Origin: Pelotomaculum sp.
GTDB taxonomy: Bacteria > Bacillota > Desulfotomaculia > Desulfotomaculales > Pelotomaculaceae
DNA: 64,000 bases
Reading direction: 5' to 3'
NCBI GenBank assembly: GCA_018435055.1
Contig: JAHDOA010000039.1
Span: 16,606 to 80,605 of the forward strand
Each line of letters opens with the position of its first letter. Within the stretch, counting starts at the first letter, position 1. Shown one piece after another: positions 1 through 8,899 of this stretch. The notes under the pieces were generated by a model. The model ran no database searches. It saw nothing but the letters and a program-made list of their open reading frames with translations, and was not told the origin of the DNA. A program made the position numbers and the translations under genes.

Positions 1-211
1 CAACATTTTCGCTGCAACATAGTTGGGCAGGGGATTGGTCCCGATTAACATAAACAAGTGTTCACTTACATAAGACATAATAAGGCTTCACCACCAATTT
101 ATTGTTTTTATAGATATACATTTAAAACAGTGAATCAATAAAAAACTAATTATCGGGAATTATCTGTTTCAATGATTAAGTCGGTTATTTGGTTATAATG
201 AGTGGTTCACT

Positions 212-2212
212 TCATTCTTCGTCCAGCCAGATAAGTTCCCCCTTCACATATGGGTTGTCCCTCTGTGCTTGCGATGTGCGACGGTCCAATAGGGCTACGC
301 ACCGCACCGGGCGGCCTACTTGCTTGGTGCGCGCGGCGATTTGCTGCACAATGTACTGCATAGCCGTGGTGCCGCCGGTGATGTTGACGACCACTTGACC
401 GCTATGCAGGATGACCGGCAACGCAACCGCCGCTAACGACTCAGCTTCGTTGAAGCCGCTGTGCGGGTCCTGCATGTGCCGGATTGTGCTTTTCCCCGAC
501 CAGGTGGCCTTTTGGGCGATCTCTTCATATGAACCCGCCGCGCTTGCAGAAGTTATAACAAAGAGTTGGTGCGGCTGGATGTGGTGTAAGGCTGAATAAA
601 GCAGTCCTTTGGACAAGCCCAGGGGACTTACCAGCAAGGTGCTACGGCCATTCTCTTCAAGCACCATCTTTTCCCGGACAGTTCCTGCCCGTTTTTCCGG
701 GTGCGCTTTTGCCTGACTTACCGGCCCGGCGGGGGGAGCACCTTCCGGGTTATCCGGTATGGCAGGACCAAGTCTCCATTTTTCTCTGTCGCCCAGGGAG
801 CCTTTTATTTCCCGCCAGCGCTCTTTGATTTCATTTATTTTCACCTGGTTTAACAGGGCAATGTCTTCTTTAAAACCGTGGTGGTGCAAGTCATTGCGCC
901 TCTTGGCAATATCTTTCCAATGCCCTGTCAGCCAGCCCTGGCCTTCAGTTAAATGATTCCGTAGAGCCTTTTTACTGTTATCATCTATCCGCTTGACCAT
1001 TGCTCCCAACTGCTGCTCTATTTTTTTCCTGCCTTCCTCACCCTTATAGGAAAGCCACTGTTTGCCGTCAACTTGCTTCTTGCCCCCTGACTTTTCCTTA
1101 TGGAACATAGCTGCCGACACGATCCATTCCCGAATGAGGCCAAGAGCATAGTTTATATAACCTTGCTCCAGGTAGGTGTCTATGATTGCAGTCTGCCGCA
1201 TGAGTTCCGCTTCGTCCAGTGGCAGCGCGGTTTTACCTTGCCTCCAATTAGATAAGTGCAGGGTAAAGGGCTTGACAAACGAGTTGATCTTACCGAATAA
1301 TTCATCCGGCAGGGGCATCTTGTCCCTTAGATGTTCAGGCGCCGGTTCTGCCAGCTTGTTCAGCAGTTCCGCCGCTTCAAGACCGAACTCCACCGGCAAG
1401 GCCTGGAGATAAGCGGCAGCCGCTGCGTCAAAGGATTCCCGTAGCGTTTTAAGCGTTGAATAGGGGCGGCAGGCAGGCCCGGTCAAGCCTTCCGGTCGAT
1501 TTTCAAAAGGAACCAGTAGTTCGGTGATGTGGCCGGCCTGGCCGGTTTCAAGAAAGGTGCGGGTGGCGTAAAACCATTCGACCATGTCAAGGATAAGCGA
1601 CAGGTCAACAATAGGTTTTTCATCTCCATCTGCTTCAAACATACCGTAATAAACTGCCTCGACCTGCACGTTGTGCAGCGCTTTTAGAAACATAGCTGCA
1701 GTAAAAAACAAGAAGGGGTAGGTACGGAACCCGTGAGTAAGGTCCAAGGTGAGGCGGCAGCCCGGCGGCACGGCGTTCAGGATCGAGTGCAATATTTGCC
1801 ACAACTCGTCCGTGGTTTTGCCATCGGGGATGGAAAGGGGACTTACTGTGATTTGTGTGCCTGTTCCAACCCTGGTCCCGCCGCCTATGTCGGCTACGGT
1901 ACTCGTATTAATGAGCTCCTTCACCTGGCCAAACTGTTCCTCCAGCGTTTTGGTGCAGAGTACAATTACTTCCTGGGGCAGGCACTCCGGTTGCAATAAT
2001 TTTATCAGAGCCAGGGGTGACTGGTTTGCCCTAGCCGTCTTACCGTATAGAGAATAGACCGCATCTCTGGGACTAGGGCTCAAAGAAGTGATGAGGATGT
2101 GTTTTGTGGCATCATTATCTTCATATAGCACTAAATAACGCCCCCCTCGCAATTTTGAAATAACACGTTTTTTAGTTCTCTGCCATTCTTTAAAAAAGGA
2201 AATTACCTTCAA
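212..2212 (-). CDS. CARF-HEPN-CARF CRISPR ancillary protein (DxTHG-motif, Csx1/Csm6-like)
   Basis: A 666-residue protein with three visible parts. Residues about 38-225 form an N-terminal CARF-like domain with the DLTHGFR signature at 157-163, the mark of the CRISPR-associated DxTHG family. Residues about 340-470 are helical and carry R439-N-D-L-H-H444, a HEPN RNase R-x4-H motif. Residues about 523-665 form a second Rossmann-like sensor with NITGGTTAM at 610-618, the Gly-rich ligand loop of CARF/Csm6 proteins. Established families: CARF domains bind cyclic oligoadenylate made by type III Cas10, and HEPN domains cut RNA. No cas10 is present in this window, so the ligand source is unknown. The gene lies 176 bases downstream of cas3 on the same strand, where adaptation genes are commonly found. 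The assigned TTG start has no good ribosome site, so the first ~37 residues are uncertain. Confidence is high for family, moderate for exact architecture. Confidence 0.8.
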   Translation of the reverse strand: MKVISFFKEWQRTKKRVISKLRGGRYLVLYEDNDATKHILITSLSPSPRDAVYSLYGKTARANQSPLALIKLLQPECLPQEVIVLCTKTLEEQFGQVKELINTSTVADIGGGTRVGTGTQITVSPLSIPDGKTTDELWQILHSILNAVPPGCRLTLDLTHGFRTYPFLFFTAAMFLKALHNVQVEAVYYGMFEADGDEKPIVDLSLILDMVEWFYATRTFLETGQAGHITELLVPFENRPEGLTGPACRPYSTLKTLRESFDAAAAAYLQALPVEFGLEAAELLNKLAEPAPEHLRDKMPLPDELFGKINSFVKPFTLHLSNWRQGKTALPLDEAELMRQTAIIDTYLEQGYINYALGLIREWIVSAAMFHKEKSGGKKQVDGKQWLSYKGEEGRKKIEQQLGAMVKRIDDNSKKALRNHLTEGQGWLTGHWKDIAKRRNDLHHHGFKEDIALLNQVKINEIKERWREIKGSLGDREKWRLGPAIPDNPEGAPPAGPVSQAKAHPEKRAGTVREKMVLEENGRSTLLVSPLGLSKGLLYSALHHIQPHQLFVITSASAAGSYEEIAQKATWSGKSTIRHMQDPHSGFNEAESLAAVALPVILHSGQVVVNITGGTTAMQYIVQQIAARTKQVGRPVRCVALLDRRTSQAQRDNPYVKGELIWLDEE

Positions 2213-2388
2213 CTTGTGGTGAAAGATTCTGAAACAGCAGCTAGGAGTAACGGAAGATGAGTGTTAGAATATGATGTAGCGTTACTCTGAAGGTATTGTA
2301 AATAATGCAAGCCTTTGTTAGTTCAATTCCATATTTTTATTAACTTGATAACTTCTATTACAGGGAAGATAGAGGGGAAATGCGAATT

Positions 2389-4737
2389 TTATAATATTGC
2401 AACGATTCCCTCAACTAATAAGCCGCAATCGCTTGAATAATATCCATCACGCAGCAGCCAATGCCCTAAATATTCATTGGCGATTTGCTGTGGTTGGAAA
2501 CGAGGATGGGCATAAACACTTACAGACACCATGGCTATACGACCGGCAAGTTTTCTCCAGGCTTCCCTGCGTTTCCACCGGTCAGCAATACTATTAGCAT
2601 TGGCCATTTCTTCCTGTAGCGAAGGGTCTTCCTCAATTACTAAAAAAGTATGTTGTCTATGCTCTTTTCCGCGTAACAACTCGTGTACTGGCAGGTCGTC
2701 CTGCCAGCGGGCAAACCTTTTTAGATGAACTTTGCCGGTATCCTTTTTGTCAAGCAGTTGGTTAAAATAGCGGTTGGATAAATCCAACACGTTTTCTTCC
2801 GGCATTTCCGGTATATCTTTTATTAATTCCCTGGTTACCTGCAGATGGACAGGATCATAAATCATCTCGGAATACCGGTTTCCTTCTTCGTCTGTCAAGT
2901 CGATTATTTCGACCTGACAGCGTTCTTTTTTCCCTTCACGGTTACATCTTCCGGCAATCTGAATCAGGTTATCCAGCGGTGCAAAGTCACGGATAACCAG
3001 ATCCATGTCGATATTGACCCCGGCTTCTATACACTGCGTCGAAACAACAATACCTGGTTGGCCTTCTTTGATTTTTTCTATCGTTTTTAAACGGTCAAGT
3101 GGCGTAACATCAGCACTGATAAAATAGACCGGAAGATCGTGCTCCGCCTTAATCAAATCAACCAATACATCTCTTACTATCCTGGCGGATTTTCTTGTGT
3201 TGAGGGTAATTAGGACACGTCTCTTTTCTTTGAGCCATACGGGTAGTCTTTTTTCCAGCTCTTCGCTGAAACTTTCAATACTTAGTTCATCTTTGAGTCT
3301 GAAAAGCAACTTATACCTCTTGAATTGGGAAAAATACTTTTCGTAAGCGGGCAGGAGCGGAATTGCGTTTTTCACAAATGGCGGCAGTGTTGCCGACATT
3401 AATAAAATCTTGCTGTTGCCAGTTGCGGCAAGGCTATTAAGGATGCTTTCCAGGGGTTGCCACAACTTACAGGGCAGAGATTGCACCTCGTCCATAACTA
3501 TTAGGGCGTCACACAAGTTATGAAAACGCATCTGGTATTTGGCCCTCGGGTCCATCAGGCTCATCAAAAACTGGTCGTAAGTGGTGATTATTAACTCACT
3601 GCGCCAGGTATCCACAAAAAACGGTTCATCATCTTTTTCTACCCATGCGGCATAATGACGGTCTGCAAGGGAGTGACTGGTTAATAACCAGGCGCCGTCA
3701 GCTTCATAACCACCGGTTTGCAGAAGCTTCATATAATCTTTTATGGTTTGATCAATAATTGACAGAAAAGGTAATACAACTATTATTCTCGGAGGCGCTT
3801 CCGGCAAAGAGGCAATAATTTCTCTCAGACTGAAAGCCCAGGTGGCCGCCAGGAGGGTTTTGCCGCTCCCGGTGGGTGCGGTCAGGCTGTAAACCCTGTC
3901 GGTCTTGTTTTGTTCAATAACTCTTAACACGTCGTCCCTGACCTGTAGCCTTAAGCGGTTTGTTTTTGTATCAGGCGGCTCCCCGATATACCTGTCGATC
4001 CACTGTACTTGCCAGTGCCGCGTTTCTCTCTTTAAATAGTGCGCAGGCTCGGAAACTGCCAGGAATGCTTTGTCGGCTTCAAGAAATATGGAAAAAACAA
4101 GTTGTGCTCTCAGTCTAAAATCAACTGCTTCCCTTTCCGGTAAAGATAATAGTGTAAAGATAATAGTGTTGGTTAGAAACCTCTTCAGCTTTGTGAGGAG
4201 TTTTGTAAAATCATCATTTGCAGTTAACTGTCTAAGTATTTGCAGATCGATTCCAGTTTCTGCAGTGATACCGGGATGGTTGACCATGTTTAGCTGCTTT
4301 TTGATTAGTCTGGCTTTTGCGCCGCCGGCAAAATTATCGATATCCCATTCCGGGCAGCTAACACCGTCAAACTGTCTTTCTGGTACTGTTGGCAGCCTTC
4401 CGTGATGGCCCTTTGCAGCCGCGGCCAGGATAAAAGTCTCTAGTTCCTCCCAGTTTTCGTCAATAGCTTTGGCAACGGTAAAGATCAGCGACAAGGTAGT
4501 GTGGGATTTTTCATCTCTGGCACCCCTGTAGTCAGCAGGGTTTATTATATATTCCTGAAAAGCAGTTGTGCCTTTGCCTAGATCGTGCAGTAAAACAAGC
4601 TTTTGTAGTGTATTGACAATTGACGGCGTAATTGTCTCCGGTGAATGCCAGTTCCCAATGCCATAGATCGCCTTGTTGATCTGTTCGATATGCTCACTCA
4701 AGAAAAGATGCGGGTGTGAATTAATCCTTTTGGTCAT
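2389..4737 (-). CDS. cas3: CRISPR-associated helicase/nuclease Cas3 (HD domain fused)
   Basis: The effector nuclease-helicase of a type I system, 782 residues. It is recruited by Cascade to degrade target DNA. The N-terminal HD nuclease shows H51-D52 in LLHDLGKG and a KGHHGR motif near 109-113. The SF2 helicase shows Walker A APTGSGKT at 287-294, a DEVQ box at about 416-419 (variant of DEAH), SATLP motif III, and the arginine-finger motif QIAGRCNREGK near 590. Its ATG overlaps the cas5 stop region by four bases, so it is co-transcribed. Length and fused HD-helicase order are normal for type I-B. All catalytic motifs are intact. Confidence 0.95.
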   Translation of the reverse strand: MTKRINSHPHLFLSEHIEQINKAIYGIGNWHSPETITPSIVNTLQKLVLLHDLGKGTTAFQEYIINPADYRGARDEKSHTTLSLIFTVAKAIDENWEELETFILAAAAKGHHGRLPTVPERQFDGVSCPEWDIDNFAGGAKARLIKKQLNMVNHPGITAETGIDLQILRQLTANDDFTKLLTKLKRFLTNTIIFTLLSLPEREAVDFRLRAQLVFSIFLEADKAFLAVSEPAHYLKRETRHWQVQWIDRYIGEPPDTKTNRLRLQVRDDVLRVIEQNKTDRVYSLTAPTGSGKTLLAATWAFSLREIIASLPEAPPRIIVVLPFLSIIDQTIKDYMKLLQTGGYEADGAWLLTSHSLADRHYAAWVEKDDEPFFVDTWRSELIITTYDQFLMSLMDPRAKYQMRFHNLCDALIVMDEVQSLPCKLWQPLESILNSLAATGNSKILLMSATLPPFVKNAIPLLPAYEKYFSQFKRYKLLFRLKDELSIESFSEELEKRLPVWLKEKRRVLITLNTRKSARIVRDVLVDLIKAEHDLPVYFISADVTPLDRLKTIEKIKEGQPGIVVSTQCIEAGVNIDMDLVIRDFAPLDNLIQIAGRCNREGKKERCQVEIIDLTDEEGNRYSEMIYDPVHLQVTRELIKDIPEMPEENVLDLSNRYFNQLLDKKDTGKVHLKRFARWQDDLPVHELLRGKEHRQHTFLVIEEDPSLQEEMANANSIADRWKRREAWRKLAGRIAMVSVSVYAHPRFQPQQIANEYLGHWLLRDGYYSSDCGLLVEGIVAIL

Positions 4738-5462
4738 AGAAGCATCAAAACCCTTTCCTTACCCAGGTATGCTTCGGTTGTTTTTAAAGGTATTGGCCGG
4801 GCGTCTTTTTCCGCGAAGTAATTGGCGTGTTTAAATACTCTTTTGGGTGTTACTGTTCTGGGCATGCGCAGGAGATTGATGGCGAGTTTTTCAATGTAGC
4901 ACTTTTTAATATCGAGCTGAACATAATCCTGCCTGACTGCTGTTTCAACCGGGTAGGTTCCCTCCGGTAATTTTCTGGCTGCGATGGAATCAATAAATTC
5001 AATATCGGCCATCATTTCCGACAAACCCAGGCTCGGCTGGAAATACCACTTCCGCATTTTAAGGCGATTTTCCAGTTCGGTATGATATGGTTCAGGCAAG
5101 CCGGCCCATACTTCGTAAGATGGATTGAATAACCACTCCTGGGTAATCAATGTTGCTTTTTCCGGCTTGGTATTTTTTTCTTGTTTTTGAGACCTTTTAA
5201 CAGCGCAGGAAAGCAATTCAGGGGGATCTTTCCTCAGCTTGGCCTTATGCCAGTGAGTAACAGGGATTTTGCCGGATAAAGCAACATGCATCGGTTTAAG
5301 CAATTCCTGGGGCTGATCTTTGGGAAGACCAAGCACGGCTCCCATGAGCCCGATAATCACTGTCCTCGGTGGTATAGGGTAGCTTAAGGCGCTCGCTCCT
5401 GCATCTGCCCGGAGAAAATGGCCGAAACGCCCATGTAAGCGAAAATTTATTAGTTTTATCAT
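4734..5462 (-). CDS. cas5: CRISPR-associated protein Cas5 (type I-B, Cas5h-like)
   Basis: A 242-residue RAMP-fold Cascade subunit expected to hold the 5' handle of the crRNA. The N-terminus has the typical Cas5 pattern: a hydrophobic first strand, then GRFGHF and SYPIPPRTVIIGLMGAVLGLP, the conserved stretch in which Cas5 proteins pack against Cas7/Cas8. The gene starts six bases after the cas7 stop and overlaps cas3 by four bases, giving the usual cas8b-cas7-cas5-cas3 order. Subtype assignment rests on its partners rather than on this sequence alone. Confidence 0.9.
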   Translation of the reverse strand: MIKLINFRLHGRFGHFLRADAGASALSYPIPPRTVIIGLMGAVLGLPKDQPQELLKPMHVALSGKIPVTHWHKAKLRKDPPELLSCAVKRSQKQEKNTKPEKATLITQEWLFNPSYEVWAGLPEPYHTELENRLKMRKWYFQPSLGLSEMMADIEFIDSIAARKLPEGTYPVETAVRQDYVQLDIKKCYIEKLAINLLRMPRTVTPKRVFKHANYFAEKDARPIPLKTTEAYLGKERVLMLL

Positions 5463-5468
5463 AGAATA

Positions 5469-6455
5469 TCAGCAACCTTCAGGTAAACATTCGATATCCA
5501 GCGCTTCCCATTCGGCCGGTAACTTGGATACAATTTGAATATCCTTGGAAACAGCGCAACGGACTGTTTGAATGCGCTTTGCCTGATCAGAAATCCTGGC
5601 TAGCAGCTTATCAATATCCACATTGAAATCCGCCGGTGAGGACCATGCCTGTTCCTCTTTATCACCAGTGGCAACTAATTTCACATAGTCATGCAGCCTG
5701 CCGAACTGAAACTCTTCGCCAGGGTTATATTCTATGCTGATTAATAAGTGAGGTATCTGTCCTACTTTTGTTCTCGTATTAGCTGCTGACCGGACACCGT
5801 GCCAGAGGGATTTTAAAAACAGCTCATAATCAGCGTCAGTCATTTTGGATATCCGGGCCGAGTGCTCGTTCGCCACCCCTGAAAATCCGATCAAAGCGTA
5901 GCGAAGGCCGAAATAAGTGGTAAAAGTCCCTTGTCCTTTGGATTGATCACTGGCAAACACTGAAGTTCCGTGAATATCTACACTTTCAGCCCGATGGAGT
6001 ACTTCACCCATGTTGATCTGAACGGGACCCGTCATTGTCTTGGGTTCCGTTTTGGGCTCCCAGTCCACTTCTTTCCCGTCTTTATTTTTAATTTTTCCTG
6101 TTTTAAAAGCAAAAGAACTGCCGAAAAGCCGGGCATCGATAAAAGCATCCAGGAGAATATCAACCAACTCTTTGCCTTCGGCCTTTTCTTTGTCGATAGC
6201 ATTCAGGTAATGAATCACCCGGCCGGTCAGGTTGGTTGTTCTGCCCTCAATGTTGTCAACCAGTATATCTTGTCCTCTAAATTTTAAAAAGTCTCTGGCA
6301 AAACGCTTTAAACGCACATCGGTAACATAATTTGTTCCGTCCGGCAGCACTCTTGGGCGGTTTTCGTCGGGATCACCATTGGGATTGCCCATTTTAATAT
6401 CATACAGAAATAGAAATTCTCTTCTCCCGGATAATGTTTTCACTGCGCTTTCCAT
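5469..6455 (-). CDS. cas7: CRISPR-associated protein Cas7 (Csh2 family, type I-B backbone)
   Basis: The repeated backbone subunit of Cascade that coats the crRNA spacer, 328 residues. The N-terminus contains GNPNGDPDENRPR, the conserved Cas7/Csh2-Csd2 segment after the first RRM strand, followed by TDVRLKRFARDF. The length is normal for Csh2. Its ATG overlaps the cas8b stop codon by one base (TAATG) and is preceded by GGAGTGAGA, so translation is coupled to cas8b. It appears intact. Confidence 0.93.
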   Translation of the reverse strand: MESAVKTLSGRREFLFLYDIKMGNPNGDPDENRPRVLPDGTNYVTDVRLKRFARDFLKFRGQDILVDNIEGRTTNLTGRVIHYLNAIDKEKAEGKELVDILLDAFIDARLFGSSFAFKTGKIKNKDGKEVDWEPKTEPKTMTGPVQINMGEVLHRAESVDIHGTSVFASDQSKGQGTFTTYFGLRYALIGFSGVANEHSARISKMTDADYELFLKSLWHGVRSAANTRTKVGQIPHLLISIEYNPGEEFQFGRLHDYVKLVATGDKEEQAWSSPADFNVDIDKLLARISDQAKRIQTVRCAVSKDIQIVSKLPAEWEALDIECLPEGC

Positions 6456-8494
6456 TAATTCTCACTCCCTTTTTTTTCTTTTGCAGGCAGTATGTCTGCC
6501 GTCATTGATTGACCCAATAAAAGATAATAGTTTGTTTGGACATCACTTAGTTTGATGTTGTCGCCCAATATTAGACCTACCCTACCTATTTCAGCAACAA
6601 GTCTTCTAACCTCTTGATTCTTTTCAGTATCATAAGCGAGTAGTTTTTCCCTGACTTTAATGTACAGTTCCGGCAGATCTTTGCCTTGCAAGGTAAGGCG
6701 CTTTAACCAACTTAGAGCATTTGCGCTTATATTAACTCCTCTTGCCGCCTGCACCTGCAGTAATTTCCCATAAAGCACGCCGAGCATAAAGGCAAAGGCC
6801 TTAGCCAGTGTATCTATTCCGCTAGCCGGGCCAAAATATTTCTTCAACTCATCCATGTCAGGTTCAAAATATTCTTTTTCCATTTCCATAACCCCCACTT
6901 TTTTAAAATAGTGCAGCCACCAGTTCAGATATCTGATCCAGCCTGCCGCCGTAAGGAAAGGTCCTTTTTTGCTTAAACCTTCATACAAAAGCCCTTTATG
7001 ACCATCCTTTTGTTCTATTGCGTTGAGCCAGTACCAGCGTGCTGTTGCCAGGACTTCTTCCCAAAAGCGTTCTAAAGGGATTTTGTTTTGAAGGTACACA
7101 CAGGCGGCAATTTGACGTTTTACCTGGAAGAGCTGCCTGCTCTTGTTTGCGCCTTCAGCCTTTTTACCGCCGGGCCGGTGAAAAAGTGAACGCAGAGCTT
7201 TTAGGGAAAGATCCGGGGCAAAGTTCACCGGTTTCTGTTGTAACTTCACTCTTGGAAACAAAGGGTGCTTCCAGTCCAGCGATTTGCCGTTCATCCCGGA
7301 CAATTCTTTTAGCCTGCTGGGTATTACGTTGGTGATCATGCCTGTGACGTTGCCAATTTCCTGTCCAACATCTGCCCAGATTATGATTAGATTTAAAATT
7401 GTTTCCTTGTCTTTCAACAATTCGAGCAGGTTGTCTTCGTCAAACTCAACATCTGTAGGTATATTTTCAATGTAACCCTTTGCTTCCATTATTACTTCAA
7501 GGCGCGATTCTGCCGGCAAACCGGGTATAAAACAAGGGATGATAAGGGCATTATCACCCGCGATTCTTGCGCCGAAGGGCTGACGGTCCTTTTTAGGCCC
7601 ATCTTTTTTTAAAACATGGAATTTATATATATAGAGAAGATCCGCGCAAGATCCGCATAAGGCATACTTTTTCCAGGCTTGGAAAGTGTCAATGCCTGGA
7701 AAAGCGCCGGCTCTGTCCACGTTATTAAGATTAATACCGGCTCCCTTAAGGGCATTGGGGAATATGGCAACCTCAAAGGCATTGCACAAGCAACAGCTTC
7801 CATTTTTCTTTGCAGGCGCCTGTAACGTTGCATATCGCTCACCGGCTAATTTTTCAGTTAGCAGATAATCAACGTACATGGCATTTTCTCCCGGCAATCG
7901 ACCTTTGCTATCTCTTACTGTTAAAAACACCGTGCCGCTTTGCGGGCCAATTTTGTCGACTGCGCAGGCCAGCATATTTGCATAACCGCTTTCCTGCCAG
8001 TTTATTATGTCGCCACCGACTGTTTTGAGGTTGGCACAGTTAAGGATAGCAATGATTTCTTGAAAATAGGGGGACCAGGGCTTGTCCTCCCGGGCTATCT
8101 CGGAAAAATATTTCATTGTTGTAACAAGTATTTTTTCAGATGGTCCGCCTCCTTTATTGCGATCATATGACCTTTTAATAACGGGACCGACCTGGGGGCT
8201 TTGCGGGCCGGTCGGCCGCATAAAAGGCAGTTTGTTAGGGGTGCATCCATTAGTGGCATTGTCGGTATCGTTTAAAATGTCTTGTACTGTCAATTGCACT
8301 AAGCCGTCTCCGCATTTTTCCAAAATATAAACTGTGGTAATCTTGCCGCTGTCCTCTACTAAATAGGGAAATAACTTGCCGGGGGAATTTTTACGAAGCT
8401 CTTGATACCATTTTTCGTTTTCAGGCGGCGGGGCTTTACCTATTATTTTTTCCGCCAGGTAGTCTAGGGCCATTGTACGCATCGCCTCAATCAA
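6455..8494 (-). CDS. cas8b: CRISPR-associated protein Cas8b (Csh1/TM1802 family)
   Basis: The large subunit of type I-B Cascade, which recognises the PAM, 679 residues. A zinc-finger-like segment is visible: CCLCN at about 234-238, then CGSC at 280-283, as in the TM1802/Csh1 family. The start is TTG at 8494, preceded by AAAGGATG at good spacing. It is the first gene of the minus-strand run cas8b-cas7-cas5-cas3. Its promoter must lie in the 156-base gap that also carries degenerate CRISPR-repeat-like sequences. That placement suggests autoregulation or Cre-type control, which is an inference. Cas8b is divergent between species, so the call leans on the Cys motif and on synteny. Confidence 0.88.
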   Translation of the reverse strand: MIEAMRTMALDYLAEKIIGKAPPPENEKWYQELRKNSPGKLFPYLVEDSGKITTVYILEKCGDGLVQLTVQDILNDTDNATNGCTPNKLPFMRPTGPQSPQVGPVIKRSYDRNKGGGPSEKILVTTMKYFSEIAREDKPWSPYFQEIIAILNCANLKTVGGDIINWQESGYANMLACAVDKIGPQSGTVFLTVRDSKGRLPGENAMYVDYLLTEKLAGERYATLQAPAKKNGSCCLCNAFEVAIFPNALKGAGINLNNVDRAGAFPGIDTFQAWKKYALCGSCADLLYIYKFHVLKKDGPKKDRQPFGARIAGDNALIIPCFIPGLPAESRLEVIMEAKGYIENIPTDVEFDEDNLLELLKDKETILNLIIIWADVGQEIGNVTGMITNVIPSRLKELSGMNGKSLDWKHPLFPRVKLQQKPVNFAPDLSLKALRSLFHRPGGKKAEGANKSRQLFQVKRQIAACVYLQNKIPLERFWEEVLATARWYWLNAIEQKDGHKGLLYEGLSKKGPFLTAAGWIRYLNWWLHYFKKVGVMEMEKEYFEPDMDELKKYFGPASGIDTLAKAFAFMLGVLYGKLLQVQAARGVNISANALSWLKRLTLQGKDLPELYIKVREKLLAYDTEKNQEVRRLVAEIGRVGLILGDNIKLSDVQTNYYLLLGQSMTADILPAKEKKGSEN

Positions 8495-8547
8495 TCTATC
8501 ACATCCTTTCTGTATATTATCTGAAGGTCGAAAAAGAATATTTTATA

Positions 8548-8627
8548 AATTCACATATTTACAAAAGGGCTTGAAACAGTTATTTTGCCGTAGAAGAGTA
8601 TTTTAGACTACCTATAAGGGATTACAC
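8548..8627 (+). CRISPR. Degenerate CRISPR-repeat pair with a 20-base pseudo-spacer (Cre-RNA-like)
   Basis: Two sequences resembling the common 30-base type I-B repeat of Firmicutes (consensus ending CCTATNAGGNATTGAAAC) lie in the cas8b/nucleotidyltransferase divergent gap. The second, 8598-8627, keeps nearly the whole repeat, with core CTACCTATAAGGGATT, but its 3' handle is ACAC in place of GAAAC. The first, 8548-8577, keeps mainly the 3' end, AAAAGGGCTTGAAAC. The intervening 20 bases (8578-8597) are shorter than a normal spacer. In known CreTA/CreR loci of type I-B systems, a degenerate repeat-spacer-repeat RNA guides Cascade to repress a toxin or cas promoter. That function here is inferred. 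The real array repeat of this genome is not in view for comparison. Confidence 0.65.
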
Positions 8628-8650
8628 TACCATAGAAAGGAGTTGCTTAT

Positions 8651-8899
8651 GTGTTTGCCGGTAAAGAAAACTTGGCGACACGGCAAAAACACTGGAAAAA
8701 CTTTAATTCCTGGGAAACAATATTTCAAGAAACTGAGCTGAAAACGGATTTGAATGATTTATTAAAGTGGTATGCCGTGGCTTGGAAAATAGCTAAATCA
8801 AAAAACCCTGACTGGGTTAGACCACAGATAGATCAAGAAAAGCTTTGGCGCTTACAGAGAATACGAAATGCATTTGCCGAATTAGGAGAACTCAAATGA
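8651..8899 (+). CDS. Small uncharacterised protein, probable partner of the nucleotidyltransferase
   Basis: An 82-residue, basic, Trp-rich soluble protein with no family I recognise. The start is GTG, seven bases after AGGAGT; an ATG two bases upstream is in another frame. Its stop overlaps the next start as ATGA, a translational-coupling arrangement typical of toxin-antitoxin pairs. The sequence is likely helical, with several W and K/R positions and no Cys or membrane segment. The start lies only 23 bases after the degenerate repeat pair, so its promoter or leader overlaps that element. An antitoxin or accessory role is inferred from context only. Confidence 0.6.
   Translation: MFAGKENLATRQKHWKNFNSWETIFQETELKTDLNDLLKWYAVAWKIAKSKNPDWVRPQIDQEKLWRLQRIRNAFAELGELK

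Noticed and set aside
1..211. Possible CRISPR leader or array at the left edge
   Set aside because: AT-rich sequence without any repeated unit and no resemblance to the 8.6 kb repeat-like sequences.
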